Shown: one piece after another, positions 9,190-18,927 of the stretch
Numbering within the stretch: the stretch's first letter is position 1
Layout of the letters: every line of letters begins with the position of its first letter
Assembly: GCF_000020125.1 (NCBI RefSeq)
Contig: NC_010681.1
Location: 2,294,001 to 2,358,000 of the forward strand
DNA: 64,000 bases
Reading direction: 5' to 3'
Source: Paraburkholderia phytofirmans PsJN
GTDB taxonomy: Bacteria; Pseudomonadota; Gammaproteobacteria; Burkholderiales; Burkholderiaceae
Notes under the pieces: generated by a model
What the model was told of the DNA's origin: nothing
The model's input: only the letters and a program-made list of their open reading frames with translations
Database searches by the model: none
Position numbers and translations under genes: made by a program

Positions 9190-9989
9190 GGATTTTGATC
9201 CGTGCTCGATAACCGGCGTTTGAAGGATTGCCCGAGCGCGCTGCACGCGTCGATCGCCATGGGCCGCAATTGCGCCTCAGAGAGTTGACCGGTCAGCGCG
9301 CACCCCGTTCCCTGACTGCCCCAGTAGAACGTGCTTCGGTCACCGTCGCGAAACAGGCGGAATGCCGCCGCATCTTTCGGAACCGCTTCGACGTACATCG
9401 TGAGGCGGGCGCCGGCCGTGTTCTGATACATGAATTGCGCGGCAGGTCCGGATTTGCCGGGCAGCAGGCGACCGCCGATCAGCGCGTACCCATATCCCCG
9501 CAGCGAAGCCACCGGCAAACGTCGATCGAGGCGCCGCGACAACCAGTTGACCAGCTGATCGCGTGGCAGCGCCGCGACCTCCACGGGGTGGCGTTGGTCG
9601 GACGTGTACAGCGCGAAAGCGAGGTCCGCGCGCTCCGCGAACACGGGCGTATCCGCCGCGAATTTCGCCGACACCCAGGCGGATGACGAGCCGAGCGCCA
9701 CGCCCATCGCCATGCAGGAGGCGGCAAGGCCGGCCCGCCGCCATCTCGGCGCGAGGCGGCAGACGACGATGTAACGCGCGTCGTCTCGCGGCTCCCGGAA
9801 CAATGCCGTCAGCGCGGCTTTTTGCGCGCGGTAGTCGGCCACGCGTGCAGCCGCCTCGGGGTCGGTCGCCAGCCAGACGAGCGTGGCCGCGCGCTCCGAC
9901 GCGCACAGTTCATTGTCAGCAAACGCCGATAGCGATCGCCAGTCCATCCTGCCCACGCCTCGCCTCCCGCGGTTGGTGTCGTCGTTCAT
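9186..9989 (-). CDS. Anti-sigma-factor-like transmembrane protein
   Basis: The first about 75 residues (LSAFADNELCASERAATLVWLATDPEAAARVADYRAQK) resemble the N-terminal helical domain of RsiW/ChrR-type anti-sigma factors. A single membrane segment follows (GLAASCMAMGVALGSSSAWV), then a periplasmic domain of about 160 residues. Such proteins hold an ECF sigma factor at the membrane until an envelope signal triggers release. No sigma-factor gene lies beside it: the next gene upstream is divergent. The gene overlaps the DUF1571 gene by four bases. The assignment rests on domain architecture and is moderately secure. Confidence 0.75.
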   Translation of the reverse strand: MNDDTNRGRRGVGRMDWRSLSAFADNELCASERAATLVWLATDPEAAARVADYRAQKAALTALFREPRDDARYIVVCRLAPRWRRAGLAASCMAMGVALGSSSAWVSAKFAADTPVFAERADLAFALYTSDQRHPVEVAALPRDQLVNWLSRRLDRRLPVASLRGYGYALIGGRLLPGKSGPAAQFMYQNTAGARLTMYVEAVPKDAAAFRLFRDGDRSTFYWGSQGTGCALTGQLSEAQLRPMAIDACSALGQSFKRRLSSTDQNP

Positions 9990-10177
9990 GGGTGAGGTGC
10001 GGTTGCATCTCCCCTGCCCTGATGCCGGACTCGAAAGACCCAGCGTCGATACCCTGAATAAACGCCCGGCAGGCTCGCTCTATTCCAATCGTGTGATGTG
10101 AAGGTTTGCGCGAAAGATGGAATAGGCGGTGACGCCGGATCGTTTAGATGTCATGTCCGAATCGACGGCAGACTTCG

Positions 10178-10921
10178 ATGAACATTCGACAGCAGCACTT
10201 CATTCGACCTGTCGGCGCAACGCTGCTGATGGCGGGCGTCGTGTGGCTCGCGGGCTGCGGAGGCGATGGTGGTGGCGGCAGCAGCGGCACGTCGATGGTT
10301 TCGATCGCCGGCACGGCGGCAACGGGCAAGGCCCTGGCGAACGCGACGATCAACATCGACTGCGCACGGGGTTCGATGTCGGTTGCAGCGGATACGAACG
10401 GAAACTTTCGCGCGACGCTTAACGCCGCGATGCCATGCATGATCACCGCGACCTCGGGCGTAACGATGCTGCATTCCGTTGCGTTCGCCGGCGGCACGTA
10501 CAACGTCACGCCGGAGACGGATCTGCTGGTGTCGTATCTGGCGGCGCAACTCGGTACAAATCAGACCGGACTCATCGCCAGCTTCGCGGTGAACTCACAG
10601 TTCCAGCAACTGCTGGCGAATCAGGCCGACGTTCTGACTGCGCAGGCCGCGGTCGTCCAGAATCTGCAGCAAACGTACGGTGTCACGTTGTCCGCGCTCA
10701 ATTTCCTGACGACCGCATTCGCAGCGGGTCAACCTGGCGAGGACAGCGATCTCGAAGCGCTCCTTACTCGCGGCGCGATCGACGCCAACGGCCAACCCGA
10801 CGCCGCCGCAGTCGCGCTGATGGCCAGGACCGGGGCGGCGCATCCGCTTGCTACATCGCCGAATAACAGTGCGGGCGGCACCGGAGTCGGCGGCATTGGA
10901 AGCTCGGGCGGCATGATGTGA
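10178..10921 (+). CDS. Lipoprotein of unknown function
   Basis: The chosen ATG (10178) gives a classic lipoprotein signal, basic residues followed by a hydrophobic stretch and the lipobox LAGC, after which come Gly/Ser-rich residues that tether the mature protein (GGDGGGGSSG). The body of about 220 residues is rich in Ala, Asn, Thr and Gln and includes a VSIAGTAATGKALANATI segment reminiscent of carboxypeptidase-regulatory-like beta domains. The tail is Gly/Ser-rich. The upstream extension to 10148 would spoil the signal sequence. The gene is divergent from the anti-sigma gene. The envelope location is well supported; no function is recognised. Confidence 0.75.
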   Translation: MNIRQQHFIRPVGATLLMAGVVWLAGCGGDGGGGSSGTSMVSIAGTAATGKALANATINIDCARGSMSVAADTNGNFRATLNAAMPCMITATSGVTMLHSVAFAGGTYNVTPETDLLVSYLAAQLGTNQTGLIASFAVNSQFQQLLANQADVLTAQAAVVQNLQQTYGVTLSALNFLTTAFAAGQPGEDSDLEALLTRGAIDANGQPDAAAVALMARTGAAHPLATSPNNSAGGTGVGGIGSSGGMM

Positions 10922-11002
10922 GAGCCCGCCTTCCGTCTTGTCTCGACGCACCCGCTTCCGGAAAGCCGACGATTTGCGTTACCCGGCCGAGACAATGTAG
11001 AA

Positions 11003-11160
11003 TCGCCCCTCTCATTGGGGAGTAGCCGCCTCGAGCGCAATGCTCGAGGGTGCCCGTCAACATACTTGGTGGTCGACAGACCGCCATGGCGTGCACAGCA
11101 CTATGCCTGGCAAGACCGATGACTCGCATTCCGACCTGACCGGGTCGCCGGAATGCGCGT
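11003..11160 (+). promoter_or_regulatory. yybP-ykoY manganese riboswitch
   Basis: The leader holds the invariant GGGGAGTAGCC (11017-11027), a perfect 8-bp hairpin CCTCGAGC/GCTCGAGG (11029-11049), then GTCAACATACTTGGTGG and the second conserved strand GGCAAGACC (11109-11117). These match the two internal-loop strands that bind Mn2+ in yybP-ykoY RNAs. Downstream, CGCATTCCG (11125-11133) pairs with CGGAATGCG (11149-11157) and could form the expression platform. The regulated gene at 11197 belongs to a manganese-exporter family known to be under this riboswitch, which is strong contextual support. Confidence 0.88.
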
Positions 11161-11196
11161 CATCGCGTACGTACTGCGCGGCCCGGCTCACAACCT

Positions 11197-11787
11197 ATGC
11201 AATCGTTCCTCGTTTCGACCAGCGTGGTCGGTCTAGCCGAAATCGGCGACAAGACCCAACTATTGTCCCTGGTGCTGGCCGCCCGATATCGCAAACCCAT
11301 TCCAATCATTCTCGGCGTCTTTGTCGCAACGCTCATCAATCATGCTGCGTCCGGTGCTCTGGGCGCATGGCTTGCCAGCGTTCTGAGTCCATCGATTTTG
11401 AACTGGGCAGTCGTCGCGTCATTTGCCGTCATGGCTGTGTGGATTCTGATTCCCGACAAGCTCGACGGCGCCGAGGCGGTGTCGACCACGCATCCGATGG
11501 GCGTGTTCGGCACCACGGCGTTGACGTTTTTTCTCGCTGAAATGGGCGACAAGACGCAGGTAGTCACGATCGCGCTGGCCGCGCGGTTTCACGAATTCTT
11601 CGGCGTGGTCGCCGGCACCACGCTTGGCATGATGCTGGCCAACGTGCCCGTCATCTACCTGGGGCACAAGTTTGCCGACCGTCTGCCGACCAAGGCGGTC
11701 CACATTCTGGCCGCGGTCATCTTCGTTGTCCTAGGTGGCTTTGCCCTCAGGACGGCGCTGTATCCGCACGAGCACCCACTGTTCTAG
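11197..11787 (+). CDS. UPF0016/GDT1 (TMEM165) family Mn2+ exporter
   Basis: The 196-residue membrane protein has two homologous halves, each with the family signature E-x-G-D-K-T (EIGDKTQ at 15-21 and EMGDKTQ at 115-121) and about six membrane helices. Bacterial members such as MneA export manganese. The gene sits directly behind a yybP-ykoY Mn2+ riboswitch, so elevated Mn2+ should raise its expression. No strong ribosome-binding site is visible before the ATG, which fits control of translation by the leader. A manganese catalase lies about 3 kb away. Substrate is inferred from family and riboswitch. Confidence 0.88.
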   Translation: MQSFLVSTSVVGLAEIGDKTQLLSLVLAARYRKPIPIILGVFVATLINHAASGALGAWLASVLSPSILNWAVVASFAVMAVWILIPDKLDGAEAVSTTHPMGVFGTTALTFFLAEMGDKTQVVTIALAARFHEFFGVVAGTTLGMMLANVPVIYLGHKFADRLPTKAVHILAAVIFVVLGGFALRTALYPHEHPLF

Positions 11788-11842
11788 TCCGAAGGGTTGG
11801 CTTGGTACGCTCGCGGAGTGCGCCACGCCGACTCCGCTGATG

Positions 11843-12361
11843 TCAACTTTCGACGGTCTGCCGGACCGGTTCCTCCACCGTGCCGCCCTTTGCGGGCGAA
11901 CCCGGAGCATCAGCGGCAGACTGAGTGGACAAACGCAGGTAGGCCGCTGCAAGCCTTCGGAGTTCTTCCTCGGATGCGTCCTCGATACCGATCAAATCGT
12001 TATTCGCGGCTCGATGCGAGGAAAGCAGTTCATTCAACTTCAGGTGCAACGCCACACTGTCTTTGTTCTGACTCTGCTGGATCAGAAAGACCATGAGAAA
12101 GGTGACGATGGTGGTGCCGGTGTTGATGACCAGTTGCCATCCGTCCGAATAGTGAAAAATGGGCCCTGTGACCACCCAGGCAGCGACTGTCAGTACAGCA
12201 AGACAGAAGGCAGCGGGTGAGCCGGCCCACCGCGTAACGAGGCTTGCAAAGCGGTCGAACAGGCGCGCCAATGGATGACGGCTGGCGTACGCAGGGCTCG
12301 ATGTGTCTGGAACGGTATCGAGTTCGTCAGTTGATGAAGACGCGGCGGGTTGTGTCGTCAT
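11843..12361 (-). CDS. Small membrane protein, low-affinity iron permease family
   Basis: The protein of about 172 residues has a hydrophilic N-terminus, two membrane helices (about 45-65 and 70-90), and a conserved region NTGTTIVTFLMVFLIQQSQNKD followed by a cytoplasmic tail. This is the signature of the small bacterial proteins annotated as low-affinity iron permeases. An iron-transport role has not been firmly proven in bacteria. The ATG at 12361 has GGAG seven bases upstream; it follows the GFA-family gene by 27 bases, so the two form an operon. Confidence 0.75.
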   Translation of the reverse strand: MTTQPAASSSTDELDTVPDTSSPAYASRHPLARLFDRFASLVTRWAGSPAAFCLAVLTVAAWVVTGPIFHYSDGWQLVINTGTTIVTFLMVFLIQQSQNKDSVALHLKLNELLSSHRAANNDLIGIEDASEEELRRLAAAYLRLSTQSAADAPGSPAKGGTVEEPVRQTVES

Positions 12362-12388
12362 GACCGGCTCCAAAAGGTTCGACAAGCG

Positions 12389-12793
12389 TCATGGCCTGTC
12401 TTCGTTATATTCAGTGCGCACTCCGGCGGGCAGCCATGGCTCTTTATGGCAACACCAAAGCTCGTAACTCGGCTCATACAGGCCCACGCGGTCAAAGGCG
12501 CCAAGCGGGAGATCCAGTTCGTCGCTGTCGTTGTGTTCCATGAACGCGACCGACCCGCATGTCGGGCAAAAATGCCTTCGCGCCTCGGGCGAACTCTGCC
12601 ACGCCTGTGTAGGACCGGACCATTCGACGGCGGCACGCTCGAACATGGCATAACCGCCAAACACGTTGCCGTGTATTCGCCGACATGTCATACAGTGACA
12701 TATCGACACTCGCCGGGGGCTCGCGGTGACGCGAAATCGCACCGCGCCGCAGGCACATCCGCCGGTTTGTTCGACTGATTCACTGTTCGTCAT
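12389..12793 (-). CDS. GFA (CENP-V) domain zinc protein
   Basis: The 134-residue protein is a single glutathione-dependent formaldehyde-activating (GFA) domain. The zinc ligands are visible: GGCACGAVRF, CHCMTCRR and FCPTCGS. The family is named after Gfa, which speeds S-hydroxymethylglutathione formation, but most members are uncharacterised. A strong AGGAGG lies nine bases before the ATG. It is first in a two-gene operon with the membrane protein downstream. Fold assignment is secure, reaction unknown. Confidence 0.85.
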   Translation of the reverse strand: MTNSESVEQTGGCACGAVRFRVTASPRRVSICHCMTCRRIHGNVFGGYAMFERAAVEWSGPTQAWQSSPEARRHFCPTCGSVAFMEHNDSDELDLPLGAFDRVGLYEPSYELWCCHKEPWLPAGVRTEYNEDRP

Positions 12794-13072
12794 CGCTGCG
12801 CCCTCCTTCGCGGAGTCGGGGGACTGTGCGCGCTAATCCCTTACTTATCTTTCTTCCTCGGAATCTTCGCGCCCGACTCGTGTTGACGTTCTTCGACTGA
12901 GCAAACGGTATGCCCACTTATCACGAGAGTTGCTGAAGCAATTAGCTGAACGTCCAAGGGTGTCCGCGAGTTGCGCGACTGCACGAATGTACAAAATCGC
13001 AGCCCGACAGGTATGCCCGTTGCGATCCCTATCAGGGATGAACTGGACAACCGTTATTCGATCGGGCACGAC

Positions 13073-13252
13073 ATGAAAAATCCATGGATGAAAAAGAACC
13101 CCTTCCTCAGCATGTGGCTAAGCGGAGCTAACGCAGTGGCGGGCTCAGCGCGCGGTCACGCGACGGCGGCGGCAAAGCGTGGCACCACCGCTTTCTGGAC
13201 CGCTGCGCTCGCACCGCCGAAACCCAAAAAGAAAAGGCGTACGCGTAGCTGA
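13073..13252 (+). CDS. Small basic protein of the Burkholderia type
   Basis: About 59 residues starting MKNPWMKKNPFLSMWLSGAN and ending in a Lys/Arg-rich tail (PPKPKKKRRTRS). I have the impression of similar short proteins in Burkholderia, often somewhat longer with an extra Ala/Gln-rich middle; this copy looks shortened there. The ATG at 13073 fits that conserved N-terminus, whereas the frame extends upstream without recognisable sequence. The amphipathic N-terminus followed by a basic tail suggests binding to a surface or nucleic acid, but no function is known. Confidence 0.6.
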   Translation: MKNPWMKKNPFLSMWLSGANAVAGSARGHATAAAKRGTTAFWTAALAPPKPKKKRRTRS

Positions 13253-13287
13253 CTCGAACTGCATGTGGCATGTCGAGCCGGCGTGCC

Positions 13288-13713
13288 TCATTGCTGCAAG
13301 CGTTCCAACGTTAGCGGATCGCCTTGGCCGTGGAAATACTTCCTGAGCGCCTCAGCAAAGGGCGCCTTGTCGACAGCCGCGCGCTCGAAAAGCGTCATTG
13401 ACGAATGAAACTTCAGATAATCCGGATACCCGAAAATGTCCTCGATTGAAGACCCCTCGACATCGTTGACGTATTGGGTCGATTGCCTCAGCCGTTCCCC
13501 CAGTACCGGATGGCCCAGGTAAGCATCGGCCTCGGCCAACGACGAAATCGCGAACCGCTGCGCCATGGCACTCGTCCCAAGCCCCTGTATCTGTGGAAAC
13601 ACGAACCACATCCAATGGCTTCGCTTACGGCCGTCGCGCAGTTCGTCGCAGACTTGTGCGTAGAGTGGATCCTGCGCGTCGACAAAGCGCTGCAGGTTGA
13701 AAGGATCGTCCAT
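13288..13713 (-). CDS. DUF1810 protein
   Basis: The protein of about 141 residues carries family hallmarks: FNLQRFVDAQ, the strongly conserved GRKRSHWMWFVFPQIQGLG, a LxEADAYLxHPVLGERL block and FGYPDYLKFHSSMTLF. DUF1810 proteins are small cytosolic proteins without established function. The ATG at 13713 has GGAGAG just upstream; the longer frame to 13794 lacks similarity. The gene stands alone. Confidence 0.85.
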   Translation of the reverse strand: MDDPFNLQRFVDAQDPLYAQVCDELRDGRKRSHWMWFVFPQIQGLGTSAMAQRFAISSLAEADAYLGHPVLGERLRQSTQYVNDVEGSSIEDIFGYPDYLKFHSSMTLFERAAVDKAPFAEALRKYFHGQGDPLTLERLQQ

Positions 13714-13923
13714 TCGCTCTCCGTTCTGCCGTTTCGTTTCTATAGCGCTTTCAAAGCGTGAAACGATATGAATGCCTCGCCGCCGATCAATCATATAGCT
13801 CGACGTGCGAGACCTTCAATATGCCCGAATCCGTGTGAGAAGTCGCCACCGTGCAGCGCCCGTTGCGGACAGTTCATGCATGAGTTGGGCAAAACCTTCC
13901 GGCCTCGACGAAGGCCGCCGCGT

Positions 13924-14706
13924 TCACTGACCGTACACGTCGAAGTCGAAGTACTTTTTCGCGATCCTGTCGTATGTGCCGTCCGCGCGCGTGTCGGCGA
14001 TCGCCTTGTCGATCTGCGCCTTCAGGTCGGTGTCTTCCTTGCGCAACCCGATCGCCGTGCCGCTTCCAAGCGTCTTCGCGTCGTAGAGCGCGTTGCCGGC
14101 AAACGCAAAGTCCTTGCCTCGCGGCGTGCGCAGGAAACCGACGTCGGCTTGCACGGCGTTCTGCAGCGATGCATCGATGCGGCCAGCGAGCAGGTCCGAG
14201 TAAACGAGATCCTGATCCTGGTAAGCCACGATCACCGCGCCGGCGGGCTCCCAGTAAGTCTTTGCATAGGTTTCCTGGATCGAGCCCTGCTCTACGCCGA
14301 TTCGCTTGCCCTTCAGCGCTTCCGGCGTGGGTGTGATCGTCGAACCCTTCTTCGCGACGAGACGGGTCGGGATACGGAATACCTTCGAAGAAAATGCGAT
14401 CTGCGCCTGGCGCGCCGGCGTCATCGACATGGTCGACAGCACGCCGTCGAACTTGCGCCCCTTCAGCGCGGGAATCATTCCGTCGAACGCGTTTTCGACC
14501 CACACGCATTTCGCGTTCAGGCGGCGGCAAATTTCATTGCCCAGGTCGATGTCGAAGCCGACCAGTTTGCCGTCGGCGGATTTCGATTCGAACGGCGGAT
14601 AGCTCGCGTCGACGCCGAACCGCACGGTCGACCATTCCTTCGCGATCGCGTTGCCGGACGAGATAGCCAGCAGCGCAATGCTCAGGCTTGCAAGCAGGGA
14701 TTTCAT
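13924..14706 (-). CDS. Periplasmic amino-acid-binding protein of an ABC importer (HisJ/ArgT type)
   Basis: The protein of about 260 residues has a signal peptide (MKSLLASLSIALLAISSGNAIA) and a solute-binding family 3 core: FGVDASYPPFESKSADGKLVGFDIDL, WVENAFDGMIPALKGRKFDGV and GIGLRKEDTDLKAQID near the end. It resembles basic-amino-acid binding proteins (lysine/arginine/ornithine or histidine). The chosen ATG at 14706 follows AAGGAAAAAC. No permease or ATPase gene lies nearby, so it must share a transporter encoded elsewhere. A close relative is encoded at 41257-42045. Exact ligand is unknown. Confidence 0.85.
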   Translation of the reverse strand: MKSLLASLSIALLAISSGNAIAKEWSTVRFGVDASYPPFESKSADGKLVGFDIDLGNEICRRLNAKCVWVENAFDGMIPALKGRKFDGVLSTMSMTPARQAQIAFSSKVFRIPTRLVAKKGSTITPTPEALKGKRIGVEQGSIQETYAKTYWEPAGAVIVAYQDQDLVYSDLLAGRIDASLQNAVQADVGFLRTPRGKDFAFAGNALYDAKTLGSGTAIGLRKEDTDLKAQIDKAIADTRADGTYDRIAKKYFDFDVYGQ

Positions 14707-14871
14707 GTTTTTCCTTTTATGACTTTTTAAACGAATGAGCGGCGGGCACCGCTGCCGGAACCGCATCCGGCGCGCAGCGCCCGCCATTCGACCGTAATTC
14801 GTCCGGTCTTACCAATTCATTAAAAAAATCAACTCATGCGTACGGCGCATGGCACCGCGCATGGCGCCACG

Positions 14872-15744
14872 TCAAACAGTCTGACCCGAACCGAGGTCCG
14901 CGCCTGTCGTCGGATCCGAGTCCGCATCCGACGCGGTTCGCGCTGCCATTGCCTGCAACACCTTCACATCACGTTGTGACACGTTGACGGTGGCGAGGCC
15001 ATCGCCGCCGTCAACGGCCGGCTCCGGCGACTCGACGAATTCCCAGTCCGGACCTTCGTTCCATGGCCCGCGCGGCGCATCATCGCCTTGCGACATGTTG
15101 TAGTACACACTCGTGTATTCCGGCACGCCAGGAAGCTTGCCCTGCGGAAAGTTCGGCTGGATCGAATGCAGGGCCTTCTCGAACGATTTCTGGTGGGCGA
15201 TTTCCCGTGTCATCAGAAAGCCGAGCGTATCCTTGATGCCCGGATCGTCGGTGACATTGATCAGGCGTTCGTAGACGATCTTCGCGCGAGCCTCGGCGGC
15301 AATGTTCGAGCGCAAGTCGGCCGTCGGATCGCCGATCGTGTCGACATACGACGCGCACCAGGGCACGCCGGCCGAGTTGGTGAGGGCCGGGCCGCCGCCG
15401 TATAACAACGCGGTGGTGTGGGAGTCGTTTCCTCCGCCCGTCATCGAACGATAGAGCTCTGCCTCCGCCTCCACGGCTTCGGCAAGTTGACCCTTGGCGC
15501 TCTTGTTCAGCATCGCCACGATCGAGCCGACGATTTCCAGGTGACTCATTTCTTCCGTTGCGATATCGAACAACAGGTCCTTTCTGCCAGGATCGTCTTC
15601 GCCGATTGCCTGCGTGAAGTATCGGCAGGCGGCGCCGAGTTCGCCTTGGGGCCCGCCGAATTGCTCAAGCAGCAGATTCGCGAGACCCGGATTCGGCGCG
15701 GCCACGCGCACGGTGTACTGGAGGCGTTTGTTATGGATGAACAT
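14872..15744 (-). CDS. Manganese catalase
   Basis: The 290-residue protein fits dimanganese catalases in length and ligands: E35 (PQGELGAA), E65 and H68 (TEEMSHLEI), E151 (AEARAKIVYER) and H184 (REIAHQKSFEKA) in a four-helix bundle. It disproportionates hydrogen peroxide without haem in the cytosol. The ATG at 15744 has GGAGA upstream; the long N-terminal extension of the open frame has no similarity and was discarded. It stands alone, but lies about 3 kb from a Mn2+-riboswitch-controlled manganese exporter. Confidence 0.92.
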   Translation of the reverse strand: MFIHNKRLQYTVRVAAPNPGLANLLLEQFGGPQGELGAACRYFTQAIGEDDPGRKDLLFDIATEEMSHLEIVGSIVAMLNKSAKGQLAEAVEAEAELYRSMTGGGNDSHTTALLYGGGPALTNSAGVPWCASYVDTIGDPTADLRSNIAAEARAKIVYERLINVTDDPGIKDTLGFLMTREIAHQKSFEKALHSIQPNFPQGKLPGVPEYTSVYYNMSQGDDAPRGPWNEGPDWEFVESPEPAVDGGDGLATVNVSQRDVKVLQAMAARTASDADSDPTTGADLGSGQTV

Positions 15745-16307
15745 GCGACTTCTCCGGTGATTGGCCGAAGCAACTCCGTACGGGTGCGGACATGGACTTG
15801 CTACGTCCCTGTACCCGGCCAGAATCGCGTGCGACCATGGATCAATCCGGACAGCGGTGCAACCGAATGGCTGCCCGCACCCAACGGTGGGCGTCCGGCT
15901 CTCAGAGCGGACGCTCTGGCGGATGCGCGGCGGAAATGCCGTGCATGGCAACGCATTGCCGCTGATTGTTCAGCATGCGCTGTGCCCATCGCGCGAATAC
16001 GATTGTTTGAATGGCCGTGCGGCGCCAGCACCATGGTTCTGCGGAGAACCCGGAGAAGCGAAGCGGCCTCTTCGCGAGTTCGATTGCTGGGTGCGTTCGC
16101 AGGTATGGAAGCGGTATTTACTTGCTTGCCTTCAGGCATCGGAACGGCGCGACGGTGGATCGTGACCCGTTGCTTTGCAGTTCCGCTGCGCAAACGAAAG
16201 CGCGTAGCGCGGCAAAATATGCCGTCGTGTGTTTGGCGTAAATCTCGCGGTCGATAAAGAGTTTCACCACTGAACCCGCGCAACGCTCCGCGCGCGAGCC
16301 TGGTCGA
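15745..16307. other. Gap of 560 bases with no convincing gene
   Basis: Several GC-driven open frames cross this stretch on both strands, but none has a ribosome-binding site with recognisable protein sequence. It should hold the promoter of the manganese catalase at its left end. I saw no strong inverted repeat. Confidence 0.4.
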
Positions 16308-17165
16308 TCACAGCAACGGCAGCGTCAGCCGGATGTGCTCCGCGAATACCGTGATCAGAGGGGACGGGCGCTTGCGCTCGAACTTCAGCGTAATACCTAT
16401 GGTGGGCAAAGGCGGGAGCGCGGGATCGCCGTTGAGTACGGAGAGATCCGGCGCGACGGCAGTCTGCGTGATGACGGCGACGGCCTGCCCCGAGCGCACC
16501 AGGGCCGTGAGGCCGGCAAGACTGCTGCTCGCATAGGCGATGCGGTACGCCCTGCCCGCGCGTTGCAGCGCTTCGCAGGCCGCCACATGGTCGAGCGTGT
16601 CCGGATCGGAAAGCGCCAGCGGCAACGGATCGAAATGCGCGCAATCCAGCCCCGCATAGCCGACCCAGACTAGCGGCTCACGGCGAATGATGTCGTCGTT
16701 CGCGGCGTCTTCGGGCAACGAGATCATGGCGAGGTCCAGCGCATGCATGTCCAGTTGTTCGAGCAGGCGCGGCGTGGGAGCACAAATCACCTCGACCAGT
16801 GCATGCGGATGCTGGCTCGAAAACTGACGCAGCAAATGCGGCAGGAAAACCGCGGCGTAATCGTCCGGGCAGCCGAAGCGGATCGTGCCCGACAGCCCTT
16901 TGCCGGACAGATCGGCCATCGCCTCGTCGTGCAGCCGCAGAATGCGTTGCGCGTGAATCAACAGGCGTTCGCCGGGATTCGTCAGCACCACCCCGCGACC
17001 CGTGCGCTGGAACAACGGCTGGTCGACGATCTCTTCGAGGCGCTTCATCTGCTGGCTCAGCGCCGATTGGGTGCGGCCGATGCGGTTCGCCGCGCGACTG
17101 AGCGCCCGAACTTCGGCGACGACGATAAACGAGCGCAGCAAATCGATTTCGAGTGAAAGACTCAA
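16308..17165 (-). CDS. dgdR: LysR-type regulator of dialkylglycine decarboxylase
   Basis: The 285-residue LysR protein has the N-terminal winged helix (FIVVAEVRALSRAANRIGRTQSALSQQMKRLEE) and a C-terminal effector domain. It is divergent from dgdA, the arrangement described for Burkholderia cepacia dgdR/dgdA, where DgdR represses dgdA and dialkyl amino acids such as 2-methylalanine relieve this. The start is a TTG (17165) with no strong ribosome-binding site; there is no nearby ATG that would keep the helix-turn-helix. Symbol assignment relies on the neighbour and on recalled similarity to DgdR. Confidence 0.85.
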   Translation of the reverse strand: MSLSLEIDLLRSFIVVAEVRALSRAANRIGRTQSALSQQMKRLEEIVDQPLFQRTGRGVVLTNPGERLLIHAQRILRLHDEAMADLSGKGLSGTIRFGCPDDYAAVFLPHLLRQFSSQHPHALVEVICAPTPRLLEQLDMHALDLAMISLPEDAANDDIIRREPLVWVGYAGLDCAHFDPLPLALSDPDTLDHVAACEALQRAGRAYRIAYASSSLAGLTALVRSGQAVAVITQTAVAPDLSVLNGDPALPPLPTIGITLKFERKRPSPLITVFAEHIRLTLPLL

Positions 17166-17179
17166 GGTATTAGGCCCGC

Positions 17180-18571
<1,392 letters not shown>

Positions 18572-18927
18572 TTCTTCGCGCGCGGGTCCGCTTATTGGCG
18601 GGCGTGCCCAAGCGGCCCGCGGGCTTCCCTGCTGATGCGGCGGACCGCTTGAGGCTGCTGCCCCGATGGTCCGCAGAACCGCGCGCCTCACTCGCTCGCG
18701 ATCCGTCAAGCCGACTGCGTCCGCGGTCCCATCAAGCGATAAACGCCCTTTTCCAGCCACAGCCGCGCCGCCATGATCGCCAATCTCGAGCCGTCAACTC
18801 TTATATAAGATATAAGATAATTGACCGCGGACGCATGTCCCCTTTAAAATTGCAGGTAAACGCTACCGGCACAGCCACGGCGGGCCGGATGCCATCCCCT
18901 GAAACGCCAACATCAGCAGGTTCTTTC
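18572..18927. other. Gap between dgdA and acnB
   Basis: About 355 bases without a gene. The left part is GC-rich and featureless to me. The right third carries an AT-rich segment with the palindrome described separately and should hold the acnB promoter. Confidence 0.5.
18799..18810. promoter_or_regulatory. Palindrome TCTTATATAAGA upstream of acnB
   Basis: A perfect 12-bp palindrome in an AT-rich island, followed at once by a near repeat of its right half (ATATAAGATAA, 18810-18820). It lies about 120 bases before the acnB start in otherwise GC-rich DNA, which suits an operator of a GntR-type or similar dimeric regulator. The identity of the regulator is not deducible. Confidence 0.45.

Noticed and set aside
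12841..13069. Two short minus-strand open frames between the GFA gene and the small basic gene
   Set aside because: Overlapping each other, no ribosome-binding site, no conserved features.
15418..16257. 279-codon plus-strand open frame in the gap before dgdR
   Set aside because: Overlaps the manganese catalase antisense and reads as Arg-rich low-complexity sequence.
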